DNA of 64,000 nucleotides. It comes from a virus. Under the pieces are notes generated by a model. The model was given only the letters and a program-made list of their open reading frames with translations. It made no database searches and was not told the DNA's origin. Of the stretch, positions 29,381-37,344 are shown piece after piece. Every line of letters starts with the position of its first letter. Position 1 is the first letter of the stretch. The stretch spans positions 1 to 64,000 of the IMG/VR virus record IMGVR_UViG_3300032236_000747. One strand, written 5' to 3'. The position numbers were made by a program, and so were the translations under genes.

Positions 29381-29579
29381 TACATACCGAACGCTTGATA
29401 TCAGCGAAGTCAATGCTATTCCAGACGACTGTCGAAATCAAACATTGATAACTGATTATCTAACAACTCAACTAAACAACACAAAACCTGCTACACAGAA
29501 AGGCATCGAATATGACGCACAAGTCTCTGCTATCAAGAGTAAAATTTGGCGTGTTCGTTATATGTGTCATCGTACTTAG
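29283..29579 (+). CDS. lipoprotein, 98 aa
   Basis: Hydrophobic leader with lipobox LLTGC at the end of about 31 residues. The start is uncertain; ATG 29283 has GGAAGG close upstream, and the gene lies largely within the AbrB-like gene for its first 98 bases. The mature part is small and polar. First of a run of envelope proteins. Confidence 0.55.
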   Translation: MNSHGLTEATALGKSPKLALSALLLALLTGCANTYRTLDISEVNAIPDDCRNQTLITDYLTTQLNNTKPATQKGIEYDAQVSAIKSKIWRVRYMCHRT

Positions 29580-29844
29580 TGGATGTGCTAGTAGCATCAG
29601 GACTCCTGTTAGCTCAGACAATCTAATAAACTTCAGACCAGATTGTAAGAAAAAGAATGAGCAGTTAACATTCCTGTACAGTATCTTGCCAACTAAACAA
29701 GAAGAACAAACAGCAGCATTTCAAGTATCAATGCTAGGACTCTTTACTAGCGACTATGAAACAAAGCGCATGATGGCAGATGGTAGTATGTCGTTTATGA
29801 TTAAACAAAACATAGATTGGGTGAAACAAGCATGCAGAGGCTAA
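29512..29844 (+). CDS. lipoprotein, 110 aa
   Basis: Signal peptide with lipobox VLSGC. Mature part polar, helical. Similar layout to its neighbours; function unknown. Overlaps the previous gene by 68 bases. Confidence 0.68.
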   Translation: MTHKSLLSRVKFGVFVICVIVLSGCASSIRTPVSSDNLINFRPDCKKKNEQLTFLYSILPTKQEEQTAAFQVSMLGLFTSDYETKRMMADGSMSFMIKQNIDWVKQACRG

Positions 29845-30380
29845 TCTTATTACTGTTGATTCCTGTTAGTGTATTTGCGCAAGATCGCAAGTTTAATCTA
29901 ACAATCACACAAACCACCGAAGCTGTTATTACTGCTGAAGACAACTACAAAGAACGTTTTGAAACAAACAAGTTTGGTAAAAATGTTTGTATTGTTGACA
30001 CAGACCTACAGATAGACGGAGTGTGGCATAAGGCCCACGGCGAATATTCTGGGCGCAATGATTCCGAGTCTTGTAAAACTGCTGCACTTTTGGCTAGAAA
30101 AGACTTGACAAGTTTGATAAAACCATCTATAATAAGCAGCAAGTCGGAAATAACTTACGAAGAAAATGGTAACACAAAACACATCGACGGTTACAAGAAA
30201 GGTGACCTAGTTGATGTAGGCGGGTTACATTCTAATCCAAGTTATCAAAGAGACTTTATACATCAAGGCACAACATGTAAATGGTTGTATGATGTAAAAA
30301 GAAGTGAGAAAGGTGTCAAACAATATAACCTTATTGCTTGTAAACTTTCCGCTGGTTGGATAGTTGAAGATATTTTTTAA
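29832..30380 (+). CDS. secreted hypothetical protein, 182 aa
   Basis: ATG at 29832 gives a clean signal peptide (LILLLLIPVSVFAQ). Four Cys in the mature part could form disulfides, consistent with a periplasmic protein. No family known. An internal promoter-like sequence lies at 30105-30133. Confidence 0.7.
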   Translation: MQRLILLLLIPVSVFAQDRKFNLTITQTTEAVITAEDNYKERFETNKFGKNVCIVDTDLQIDGVWHKAHGEYSGRNDSESCKTAALLARKDLTSLIKPSIISSKSEITYEENGNTKHIDGYKKGDLVDVGGLHSNPSYQRDFIHQGTTCKWLYDVKRSEKGVKQYNLIACKLSAGWIVEDIF

Positions 30381-30403
30381 CACACAGAGAAAGAGAGTTT
30401 GGT

Positions 30404-30532
30404 ATGAAAGCGTTTATTATAGGCACCGTGTTCGGTCTTATACTAGCAACTGTTGGTTTTAGCGGGCTTGCTCGCATTCTAGACCACGGTGTTCAAAAGG
30501 TCAAAACTGAATCAGTGGAGATGGCAAAATGA
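30404..30532 (+). CDS. one-pass membrane peptide, 42 aa
   Basis: GAGAG site, ATG 30404, hydrophobic helix (about 3-24, IIGTVFGLILATVGFSGLA), short soluble tail; ends in an ATGA overlap with the next lipoprotein. Confidence 0.58.
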   Translation: MKAFIIGTVFGLILATVGFSGLARILDHGVQKVKTESVEMAK

Positions 30533-31011
30533 AAAAACTCGCATTACTTCTTGTCGCAGTCTTGTTGACTGCTTGTGGTTCGATGAAAGAGATCGAAGAA
30601 CGCAAGACCTATGCTGAACCAGGTTGGTACCAAGATTGTGCCCAGGCTGGTACAGAGGGTTGGTTCTGGTTTGCCAAAGACTACGCATACGCCTGTGGTG
30701 CTGGTGAATCTATTCACGCACAAGCCGCAGAAGAACAGATGTATGCTATCGCTATGAATAACTTTGCTAAACGTATTAACAGTGAAGTAAACAGCGAAAC
30801 AGAAATCAAGTTTGTTGACGACCGTAAGTCTACATTTACACGCATCTCATATGTTGTTAAGAACACAACTATCCGTGAACACCTACAACGAGAGCTAGGT
30901 CATTTTACAATGAACGGACGCCACTATACGTTTGTACGTCTGAAGATGCCCAAGGCTGTTTTCGATCAGTTGATCGCTGAAGCCAAAGATCAAAAAATGG
31001 CGAAACAATAA
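30529..31011 (+). CDS. lipoprotein (LPP20-like), 160 aa
   Basis: Lipobox LLTAC, then a PGWYQDC motif and an alpha/beta domain like LPP20 outer-membrane lipoproteins (PxW, then long helix AAEEQMYAIAMNNFAKR). Might modify the envelope or block superinfection; no direct proof. Confidence 0.72.
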   Translation: MKKLALLLVAVLLTACGSMKEIEERKTYAEPGWYQDCAQAGTEGWFWFAKDYAYACGAGESIHAQAAEEQMYAIAMNNFAKRINSEVNSETEIKFVDDRKSTFTRISYVVKNTTIREHLQRELGHFTMNGRHYTFVRLKMPKAVFDQLIAEAKDQKMAKQ

Positions 31012-31020
31012 AGGAAATAT

Positions 31021-31347
31021 ATGTTTAAGGAAATGTTTGGCGCAGTCGGCGCAGTGATTATGTTTATCTTGATGCTGTTTGGCATTAGTTTGTTGAGCTA
31101 TGAGAGCTATCAGTTCTTTGCTCCTAAATACCGCGCAGTAGATAACAAAGTGTTCAAAGAGTCAGAACAATACAATGACGGTATGATCCGTGATTTGGAA
31201 AACCTCCAAATGGAATATATCAATGCTGATGCGGAGAAGAAACAAGCTCTCCGTGCTATAGTGTTACATCGTTTCTCGGTGTACCCTGAGGATAAAATGC
31301 CTCCTAACCTTCGTAACTTTTATAACGACTTGCGAGCCGGAAAATGA
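31021..31347 (+). CDS. one-pass membrane protein, 108 aa
   Basis: Hydrophobic helix (about 10-31) then a charged helical domain of about 75 residues facing one side. ATGA overlap with the next peptide. Confidence 0.7.
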   Translation: MFKEMFGAVGAVIMFILMLFGISLLSYESYQFFAPKYRAVDNKVFKESEQYNDGMIRDLENLQMEYINADAEKKQALRAIVLHRFSVYPEDKMPPNLRNFYNDLRAGK

Positions 31348-31442
31348 AAGATGTAATGTTGCCCGAATGGGCTGGCAAGGTAGCTTACTTTGCTCTTGGA
31401 TTTATGGTTTGTTTTACTCTTTTTGTTAAAGGTATTCTATGA
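31344..31442 (+). CDS. membrane peptide, 32 aa
   Basis: MKDVMLPEW then a hydrophobic helix (GKVAYFALGFMVCFTLFVKG). Overlaps stop and start of both neighbours as ATGA, which supports translation despite the size. Confidence 0.5.
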   Translation: MKDVMLPEWAGKVAYFALGFMVCFTLFVKGIL

Positions 31443-32545
31443 AAAAAATGTTAATGCTTTTGGCGCTGTTTAGTTTTACAGCATTTGCCGAACCTAGTTT
31501 TCAACAAATCGAAAGTTTGATTGAGAAACAACAATACAGCGCAGCCGAGCAAGGACTAGAACAAGTCATTGCTGCACATCCACAAAGTGCTAAAGCCTAC
31601 TACGCTATGGCACAAGCACAGGCTGGTCTCGGTAACAACGTCAAAGCAAAGTTTGCGTTGGATAAAGCAATGGGCATTGACCCGGACTTGAAGTTTGCTA
31701 GCTCTAGCAATATTGAAAGTCTACAACAAGCAATCACACCACAAGTGAAAAAGATCGAAGTTGTTAGTGAGTCACACATAGCTCGAAATATTTTTATTGT
31801 TCTAGCAGTATTGATTCTAGGTAGCATTGGACTTCTATTTTTTGCCGATGGAAGACGCCGTGCCGCAGAAGAAGCAGAACGTCAAGCAGAAGGCGAACGT
31901 CAAGCAGCAGCCCGTGCCGCAGAACGCGAACGTATTCGAGCAGAACGAGAAGATCAAGAAGCAGCCGAACGTGCCCGAATTGAAGCCGCAGAAGACGTGT
32001 TGCGAGCACACAAAAACTACGGACATGAACGTTTTGACCCAGAGAATCCTGACAAGTTGAAAACTGTCAAGCGCATGAAAGAAGAAGCCGCTGAGAAGCA
32101 ACGTTTGTTCTTGGAAGCACAGGAACGCCGTGAAGCACAAGCCCGCGCAGATGCCGCAGAAGCTAATGCTCGTATGTATCGTACTTCTGCACAAACAGTT
32201 GCCCAACCAACTACTACTGTAGTAAACAACGGTGGCTCTGGTGATTTTGTAACTGGTATGCTAGTTGGCAATATGTTGAGTGGTTCACATCACGATCATA
32301 CAACTATCATCGAACGTGAGACTGTGCGTGAAGTGCCTGCTCCTAGTCGATCTAGCACTTGGGACGATACTCCTGCGACAAGTCGCTCTAGCTCTTGGGA
32401 TACACCTTCTACTCCATCACGTAGCTCTAGCTGGGATGATGACAGTTCAAGCAAGTCTAGCTCAAGCTGGTCTAGCTCAAGCAGTGACTCGAGCTCAAGC
32501 TGGTCAGACAGTTCAAGCGACAGCTCGAGCAGTAGTGATTGGTAA
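31439..32545 (+). CDS. TPR-like, membrane-anchored protein with Ser-rich tail
   Basis: 368 aa. Signal peptide (1-18), TPR-like helical repeats (about 20-100), one membrane helix (about 117-135), a long charged coiled coil (about 138-250, Ala/Glu/Arg-rich), then a low-complexity C-terminus of Ser, Asp and Trp. The orientation puts TPRs in the periplasm and coiled coil inside. Looks host-like; role unknown. Confidence 0.72.
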   Translation: MKKMLMLLALFSFTAFAEPSFQQIESLIEKQQYSAAEQGLEQVIAAHPQSAKAYYAMAQAQAGLGNNVKAKFALDKAMGIDPDLKFASSSNIESLQQAITPQVKKIEVVSESHIARNIFIVLAVLILGSIGLLFFADGRRRAAEEAERQAEGERQAAARAAERERIRAEREDQEAAERARIEAAEDVLRAHKNYGHERFDPENPDKLKTVKRMKEEAAEKQRLFLEAQERREAQARADAAEANARMYRTSAQTVAQPTTTVVNNGGSGDFVTGMLVGNMLSGSHHDHTTIIERETVREVPAPSRSSTWDDTPATSRSSSWDTPSTPSRSSSWDDDSSSKSSSSWSSSSSDSSSSWSDSSSDSSSSSDW

Positions 32546-32550
32546 TAAAC

Positions 32551-32661
32551 ATGATACTCGTTGAAGCATTAATGGGTATCGGATTCATGTGCGTACTTGC
32601 GTTAATCGGGTACGCATGTTTTAAACTTGGTAGGTTTTTAGAAAAGAAAGATCCAAAATGA
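32551..32661 (+). CDS. membrane peptide, 36 aa
   Basis: Hydrophobic helix (about 6-26) followed by LEKKDPK. Ends in ATGA overlap with the next lipoprotein. Confidence 0.5.
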   Translation: MILVEALMGIGFMCVLALIGYACFKLGRFLEKKDPK

Positions 32662-33137
32662 AAAAAGTTTTATTAGTATTGCCGTTGGTTGCCTTATTGG
32701 CAGCATGTGATGTTAAAGAGTCCTCGACTCAGATTGAGCGCCGTAAGCAAGAAGAATTGACCATGCAGGCTGTAACACAAGTTGGTATGCCCGCTATCAC
32801 TAACTTTGCTGAAAAGCGTATGATGAAAGACATCATGGAGTTGCGTGATCAAAACGTAGCTACCACTGCCTATATTGTTGATATGAATGGTAAGTTGCAT
32901 AAGATCTGTACAGCAGTCGGCTATGGCTTGCCATATGCTACTCAGTACACTAACCCTATGCGTATTGCGGGTGATGGACATGGTTATGTAACATTGCCAC
33001 AAGCTGATCCAAATGGTCTGTATAGTCCTGCGAGTGCGGATGGTACATGGGTATTGTGCGTGGATCCAAAGAGTGGTAAACCGCGCCCAGTGTTTATTGA
33101 ACCACGTGTTATCGTTAGTCCTTTTCCACTAGACTAA
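32658..33137 (+). CDS. lipoprotein, 159 aa
   Basis: Lipobox LLAAC. Mature domain polar with a GYGLPYATQYTNPMR segment and Pro-rich end; unknown. Coupled by ATGA to the peptide before it. Confidence 0.72.
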   Translation: MKKVLLVLPLVALLAACDVKESSTQIERRKQEELTMQAVTQVGMPAITNFAEKRMMKDIMELRDQNVATTAYIVDMNGKLHKICTAVGYGLPYATQYTNPMRIAGDGHGYVTLPQADPNGLYSPASADGTWVLCVDPKSGKPRPVFIEPRVIVSPFPLD

Positions 33138-33138
33138 T

Positions 33139-33618
33139 ATGAAGTTATTTGGCCGCTCTGGAGGATATTGGCTCTTCTGGAGCGGTGTTCTATATCTTTT
33201 ATTGTCCGTAATGGTTGCTTTTAGTCCTTACAGAGACTATACTATGCTTGTAGAGTTGGTATGGTTTGGTTTGATAGCTTTACCATTAGTTTGTAATCCG
33301 CTGGCTCGCTGGCTCAATATGAAAGAGAATCATATGTTCGATTGGTTTAAAAGTCGTGAAGAACGTAAGGAAGAATATAATAACGTAGTTAAGTTTCCGG
33401 AGCCTAAAGCAGTTCCAGAGGTTCCCGAAGAACCAGAGAAACCTGCTACTACATATTATCGGTTAGGTATCACTAGCAATGGTCGTGTTAGTTTCCAAAT
33501 GGGCTATAGTGAGATTACTATGAACGCAGGCGGCGTTGATAATATGATTGCACAGTTAGAAGTATTCCGTGACCAAATTCTTCAGTACGAAGACCGCGAT
33601 AACAACAATGATGAATAA
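33139..33618 (+). CDS. membrane protein with cytosolic domain, 159 aa
   Basis: Two hydrophobic segments (about 10-28 and 37-56), a Pro/Glu linker (about 88-103), then a small beta-rich domain (YYRLGITSNGRVSFQMGYSEI). May be two ORFs fused in this phage, as an internal ATG with context exists near 33331. Overlaps uvdE start. Confidence 0.65.
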   Translation: MKLFGRSGGYWLFWSGVLYLLLSVMVAFSPYRDYTMLVELVWFGLIALPLVCNPLARWLNMKENHMFDWFKSREERKEEYNNVVKFPEPKAVPEVPEEPEKPATTYYRLGITSNGRVSFQMGYSEITMNAGGVDNMIAQLEVFRDQILQYEDRDNNNDE

Positions 33619-34627
33619 ACGCATCGGCTTCGCTTGTAAATGGAGCGAACTTGATAGTAAGGGGCAGGTAGTATCTGTCCCTGAACTCAATACTGGCACA
33701 ACTACTGTAGCTTGGTTGAAACGCCAAAGTCAACAAGTTGCTGAAGAAAAACTATGGGACTTGATGAAACACAACATCGAGGCTACTCGTAGACTTGTAG
33801 AAAAAGTAGGTACATTAGATGATCACCTCAGAATGGTTCGCCTTAGCAGTGATATACTTCCTGTATATACTCAGTCAGACTTTGCTTATTTTTGGCGCCT
33901 CTCAGATGTTGTTTCTTATATGGAAAAGGAATTCGCTAGGGTCGGCGATATTGCTAGAAGGGATAATGTTCGTCTCAGTATGCATCCTGGTCAGTTCACT
34001 GTACTTGCTTCAGAGAACCCTGGCATCGTTGATCGTTCAATAGAGGAGTTTGAGTATCATGCAGATATGGCCCGCTTCATGGGTTTTGGCAAAACGTTCC
34101 AAGATTTCAAAATCAATGTCCACATATCAGGTCGCCAAGGCCCTGCAGGAATACGATCGGCATACTCCAGGCTTTCTCCTGAGGCTCGTAACTGCATTAC
34201 AATCGAAAATGAAGAAATAACACATGGACTGGATACTTGTCTTACTCTCTGTGATTTACTTCCTATCGTTCTCGATGTCCATCACCATTGGATCAACACA
34301 GGGGAATACATCTCCTCAATGGACTCACGTATTAAACAGGTTGAAGATAGTTGGCGTGGTGTGCGCCCTACTCTTCACTATTCTGTTAGTCGTGAGGATG
34401 TTCTCGTGGGGGCTTGTAATAGTACTCCACCGTCCCTAGACTTGCTGTTAACGCAAGGATACAAAAAAGGAAAGCTCAGAGCACATTCTGATTACTACTG
34501 GAATACAGCAGCCAACGAATGGGCTTTGAGCTTCTTAAAAACACATGATATCATGTGCGAATCAAAGTCTAAAAATCTAGCTAGTTTTAAACTAGCTGAT
34601 CAAGCTAAGGTCTTAGGCCTTCTTTGA
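33608..34627 (+). CDS. uvdE: UV-damage endonuclease (UvdE/UVDE family)
   Basis: 339 aa. TIM-barrel UVDE motifs: RIGFACKW, RLSSDILP, RRDNVRLSMHPGQFTVLASE, ENEEITHGLD, LDVHHHWI, LHYS. The metal ligands (His/Glu/Asp) of the AP-endonuclease-2 superfamily appear intact. Nicks 5' of UV photoproducts and other lesions to begin excision repair. Start at the first of two adjacent ATG codons. Convergent with the next gene; the coding ends overlap by 15 bases. Confidence 0.9.
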   Translation: MMNKRIGFACKWSELDSKGQVVSVPELNTGTTTVAWLKRQSQQVAEEKLWDLMKHNIEATRRLVEKVGTLDDHLRMVRLSSDILPVYTQSDFAYFWRLSDVVSYMEKEFARVGDIARRDNVRLSMHPGQFTVLASENPGIVDRSIEEFEYHADMARFMGFGKTFQDFKINVHISGRQGPAGIRSAYSRLSPEARNCITIENEEITHGLDTCLTLCDLLPIVLDVHHHWINTGEYISSMDSRIKQVEDSWRGVRPTLHYSVSREDVLVGACNSTPPSLDLLLTQGYKKGKLRAHSDYYWNTAANEWALSFLKTHDIMCESKSKNLASFKLADQAKVLGLL

Positions 34628-34903
34628 TTTAGTTACTGTCTTTTTAGCAGCAACTTTTTTAGCAGCAGGCTTCTTAGCAGGAGCCTTTTCTGCTTTTGCA
34701 GCACGTGGTTTACGTGCTTTCTTAGCAGGTTCTTCCGCTACAGGAGCAGCTTCTTCAACTACTGGTGCTACAGGAGCAGGCGCTACAGGAGTTTCAACTT
34801 TGTAAGGAGCAGCTTCTTCGACTACTGCTTCTTCTTTTTTCTTTCTATTTACTACTAATACAACGATAGCAACAATAGCGATAATACCAATTAATATTTC
34901 CAT
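34613..34903 (-). CDS. membrane-anchored histone-H1-like protein, 96 aa
   Basis: A single N-terminal membrane helix (about 2-19), then an acidic/Pro/Ala linker, then a Lys/Ala-rich tail (AKKPAAKKVAAKK type) like histone H1 and bacterial H1-like proteins. It could tie DNA to the membrane. Reverse strand, AAAAGGA site, possible late promoter (TAAATA at about 34933-34938 on the reverse strand). Confidence 0.75.
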   Translation of the reverse strand: MEILIGIIAIVAIVVLVVNRKKKEEAVVEEAAPYKVETPVAPAPVAPVVEEAAPVAEEPAKKARKPRAAKAEKAPAKKPAAKKVAAKKTVTKSKKA

Positions 34904-34944
34904 GATGGATTCCTTTTAAAAAACTAATAAAGTATTTACTTGAC

Positions 34945-34952
34945 TATAAATA
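34945..34952 (+). promoter_or_regulatory. T4-type late promoter (TATAAATA)
   Basis: Exact TATAAATA upstream of a structured leader and the superoxide dismutase gene. Together with a reverse TAAATA nearby it forms a divergent late control region. Confidence 0.65.
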
Positions 34953-34977
34953 TCTATGGAACAGAAAAGAATCTAGG

Positions 34978-35082
34978 TGTTGGGTGCCGATTTACCGTGT
35001 AGCCACATTGGCTGTGCTAAAAAAAGAAATAGGGAAAATTCATAGCTTGCGGATCCTCGGATGCCCTATTGACCACCCAACA
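34978..35082 (+). ncRNA. candidate structured leader RNA of the sod gene
   Basis: Outer 9-bp stem TGTTGGGTG (34978-34986)/CACCCAACA (35074-35082); inside AGCCA/TGGCT (about 35000-35015) and a perfect 7-bp AATAGGG (35028-35034)/CCCTATT (35064-35070). Same stem-plus-two-hairpins plan as the inter-tRNA elements, here without neighbouring tRNAs. Could be a cis-regulator or a separate RNA. Confidence 0.5.
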
Positions 35083-35106
35083 AGATATTTAATCGGATTT
35101 AGATAG

Positions 35107-35661
35107 ATGTACAACTTTATAAAGTCTCTAAACGAAGGATCAAGAAAGAAACTAACTCAAGTTTCTTTACCCTATTCACGAGACGGATTAGGACGTAGCC
35201 TAAGTAAAAACACTATAAACTACCACTACGGTAAACTCTACAAAGCATATGTTGATAGATACAACAGTGGAGAGGGCGATGCTGACTTCAATGAAGCCGG
35301 TGCTTTTTTACACAGTATATATTTTACACAGTTTAGATCGCCTAAGGGTAGCAACAAACCCACAGATACATCAAAAGATTTTATCGAACAGCATTTTAAA
35401 TCCTGGGAAAAGTTTACAGCAGCCTTTGAAAAAGAAGCAATGTCGATACAGGGCAGCGGATGGGTTTATTTGGCCAAGGATGGTAAGATCAAAACTATTA
35501 AGAATCACGAAATCAAAAATGATATTGTGTTATTGATAGACTGGTGGGAACATGCATGGGCATTAGACTATCAAGCAGACAAATCAGGATATTTAAACAA
35601 CCAATGGAAGATTATAGATTGGGATGTTATTAACATAAGATTAGAAGGAGGTGCTTTGTAA
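35107..35661 (+). CDS. Fe/Mn superoxide dismutase
   Basis: 184 aa. The four metal ligands are all present: H40 (NYHYGKLYKAYVD), H69 (AFLHSIYF), D145 and H149 (DWWEHAW). LPY near the start also fits. Diverged from typical SodA/SodB but the site is complete. Detoxifies superoxide in the cytoplasm. Followed by Suf-like genes, so a Fe-S/oxidative-stress set is plausible. Confidence 0.88.
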   Translation: MYNFIKSLNEGSRKKLTQVSLPYSRDGLGRSLSKNTINYHYGKLYKAYVDRYNSGEGDADFNEAGAFLHSIYFTQFRSPKGSNKPTDTSKDFIEQHFKSWEKFTAAFEKEAMSIQGSGWVYLAKDGKIKTIKNHEIKNDIVLLIDWWEHAWALDYQADKSGYLNNQWKIIDWDVINIRLEGGAL

Positions 35662-35674
35662 TCACGGGTGTCAT

Positions 35675-35703
35675 TTGACAGAAATCAAACTATAACTTAT
35701 AAT
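35675..35703 (+). promoter_or_regulatory. consensus sigma70 promoter giving a leaderless message
   Basis: TTGACA 35675-35680, 17 bp, TATAAT 35698-35703; expected +1 at 35710, the A of the SufC-like ATG. Confidence 0.87.
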
Positions 35704-35709
35704 ATTAAA

Positions 35710-36438
35710 ATGTTAAAAATAAAAAACGTATCTGCGGTAATCGATACAACACAAATACTAACCGATATTAACCTAGAAGTAAAAGAGGGCGAGATACATG
35801 CTATCATTGGCCCTAAGTCCAGCGGTAAGAGCACGTTGGCACACGTTATACAAGGAAACCCTTACATTACACAAAGCGCCGGAAATCTATTATTCCACGG
35901 CAAAGAAATACGTAAACTCAAAGCGCACAGGCGCAGCGAAATAGGAATATTCACAGCATTCCAACACCCACCAGAGATTGAAGGTCTTAGTAATCTAGAT
36001 CTAATAAAAGCATTATTCGAAGCTCGTGTAGGCGGATTGTTTACACCAGAAGTAGAAGTGTCTTACAGAACATTATTAGATGCTATCGGACTTCATCCTA
36101 AGTTCTGTGACGAACCAGTTAACAGTGACATCTTATCCCCCGAAGAATGGCGCAAAAGCGAAATCGTACAAATGGTAATGCTATTACCAGAACTTATTAT
36201 CTTAGATGAAATCGAATCAGATTTATCTGAATCAGCGTTATCGGCTGTAGCTCAGATACTTAAAAACTATCTAGAAGATCAAAAGAAAGGAGTTATTGTA
36301 ATCACACACAGTAAAAGTCTGTTAGACATTTTAGAACCATCTCATGTCCATGTGTTAGTTGATGGCGAGATCCGTGAATCAGGCACGGCAGAACTTTATA
36401 AAAGGATTTTAGAAGATGGCTATCCACAGTTTTCTTAA
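35710..36438 (+). CDS. SufC-like ABC ATPase, degenerate
   Basis: 242 aa from ATG 35710 (an upstream in-frame ATG lies before the promoter). Walker A GPKSSGKST (34-42), Walker B LIILDE followed by IESDLS (SufC: ETDSGLD). The ABC signature, FSGGE in SufC, reads LSPEE here, so ATP hydrolysis may be altered. SufC powers the SufBCD scaffold for Fe-S clusters. Leaderless; overlaps the SufD-like gene by 23 bases. Confidence 0.82.
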   Translation: MLKIKNVSAVIDTTQILTDINLEVKEGEIHAIIGPKSSGKSTLAHVIQGNPYITQSAGNLLFHGKEIRKLKAHRRSEIGIFTAFQHPPEIEGLSNLDLIKALFEARVGGLFTPEVEVSYRTLLDAIGLHPKFCDEPVNSDILSPEEWRKSEIVQMVMLLPELIILDEIESDLSESALSAVAQILKNYLEDQKKGVIVITHSKSLLDILEPSHVHVLVDGEIRESGTAELYKRILEDGYPQFS

Positions 36439-37237
36439 AGCTGTAAAAGGCGACCCAGATTGGACATTTACCCCTGAGCAGTATTTCGGTAAAGAATTCA
36501 AAATAATCGATGCTAGTTCCATCGAAGTAGCAGCAGGTGTCAAGGATCAAATGACCTTGAGACAAAACCCTACTGAAAAAGAACTATTGGCAAAAAACAT
36601 ACAAATAGAGCTTAGGGAAGGTAGTCAGCTAGACATGCTGATACTAAACGAAGCAGACAAGCGTTTACAGCAGGTATGTATGTACGATATCATGCTTAGG
36701 GAAGGTAGTATACTTAACCTCGGCGTGTTTATTAAAGACGGTAAGTTTAATAAGCACATTATACAGATTCGCATGGAAACAGGCGCCGTGTTTAGTGCGT
36801 TCGGTCTAATGACCAACGATGTAGGCGGTGATACTGAAATCATCACTAAGATTATTCATCAACATCCGCAAACACAAAGCAGGCAACTGATCCTAGGACG
36901 CTCTAGTGACAATAGTCAAACTGCCTATCAATCCACAGTGGTACTAGATAAAGGTAGTAATGGCAGCGAAGCTAGCGTAGAGAATATGAATCTTACCATA
37001 GGCGATAACTGTAGATGCTTTAGTAAACCAGAGATATATGCTGATTGTAACTCTGTTAAGAGTAGTATAGGTAGTATGACTGAAAAACTAGATGGCGAAA
37101 AGATCTACTATCTACAAAGCAGAGGACTAAGTCCAGAAAAAGCTGTAGAAACTGTGGTTAAAAGTTTCCAAAATCAAGTTATCAACTTACTAAATCACGA
37201 AGATCTCAAACAAGAAGTACGAGAAGTATTCCTGTAA
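36416..37237 (+). CDS. SufD/SufB-like Fe-S assembly protein
   Basis: 273 aa. The C-terminal beta-helix core matches SufD: PEIYADCNSVKSSIGSMTEK (family: P.L.I.....CSHGAT), LDGEKIYYLQSRGLSPEKA (family: LD...LFYL.SRG.....A). The Cys-Ser-His stretch is changed to SSIG; one Cys remains nearby. N-terminal region shorter than in SufB/SufD (about 420-480 aa). Likely partners the SufC-like protein before it. Confidence 0.8.
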   Translation: MAIHSFLKAVKGDPDWTFTPEQYFGKEFKIIDASSIEVAAGVKDQMTLRQNPTEKELLAKNIQIELREGSQLDMLILNEADKRLQQVCMYDIMLREGSILNLGVFIKDGKFNKHIIQIRMETGAVFSAFGLMTNDVGGDTEIITKIIHQHPQTQSRQLILGRSSDNSQTAYQSTVVLDKGSNGSEASVENMNLTIGDNCRCFSKPEIYADCNSVKSSIGSMTEKLDGEKIYYLQSRGLSPEKAVETVVKSFQNQVINLLNHEDLKQEVREVFL

Positions 37238-37248
37238 ATTCCTCAGTT

Positions 37249-37297
37249 CATGCCATAATGACGTTTTTACTTTTTAGGTAAATATCATTATGGTATG
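37249..37297 (+). terminator. long hairpin ending the suf unit
   Basis: CATGCCATAATGA (37249-37261) pairs with TCATTATGGTATG (37285-37297), 13 bp with one wobble. A GTAAATA sits in its loop. No T run directly after, so it may be a terminator of the bidirectional type or an RNA end-protection hairpin. Confidence 0.5.
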
Positions 37298-37301
37298 AAA
37301 A

Positions 37302-37331
37302 GTAACCAGAAATTTCAATAAATATGGTTAC
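37302..37331 (+). promoter_or_regulatory. late promoter (AATAAATA) in a hairpin loop
   Basis: AATAAATA (37317-37324) sits in the loop between GTAACC (37302-37307) and GGTTAC (37326-37331). It precedes the giant fibre gene by about 20 bases. Confidence 0.6.
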
Positions 37332-37344
37332 ATAGAGGAATAGA

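Noticed and set aside
30105-30133. Perfect TTGACA-17-TATAAT inside a secreted-protein gene
   Set aside because: Fits consensus, but no gene start or RNA lies at the predicted start (30140); kept only as a possible internal promoter, not annotated.
31794-32271. Antisense frames over the coiled-coil/Ser-rich gene
   Set aside because: Cys/Phe/Leu-rich translations are typical shadows of a Glu/Ala/Arg-rich gene.
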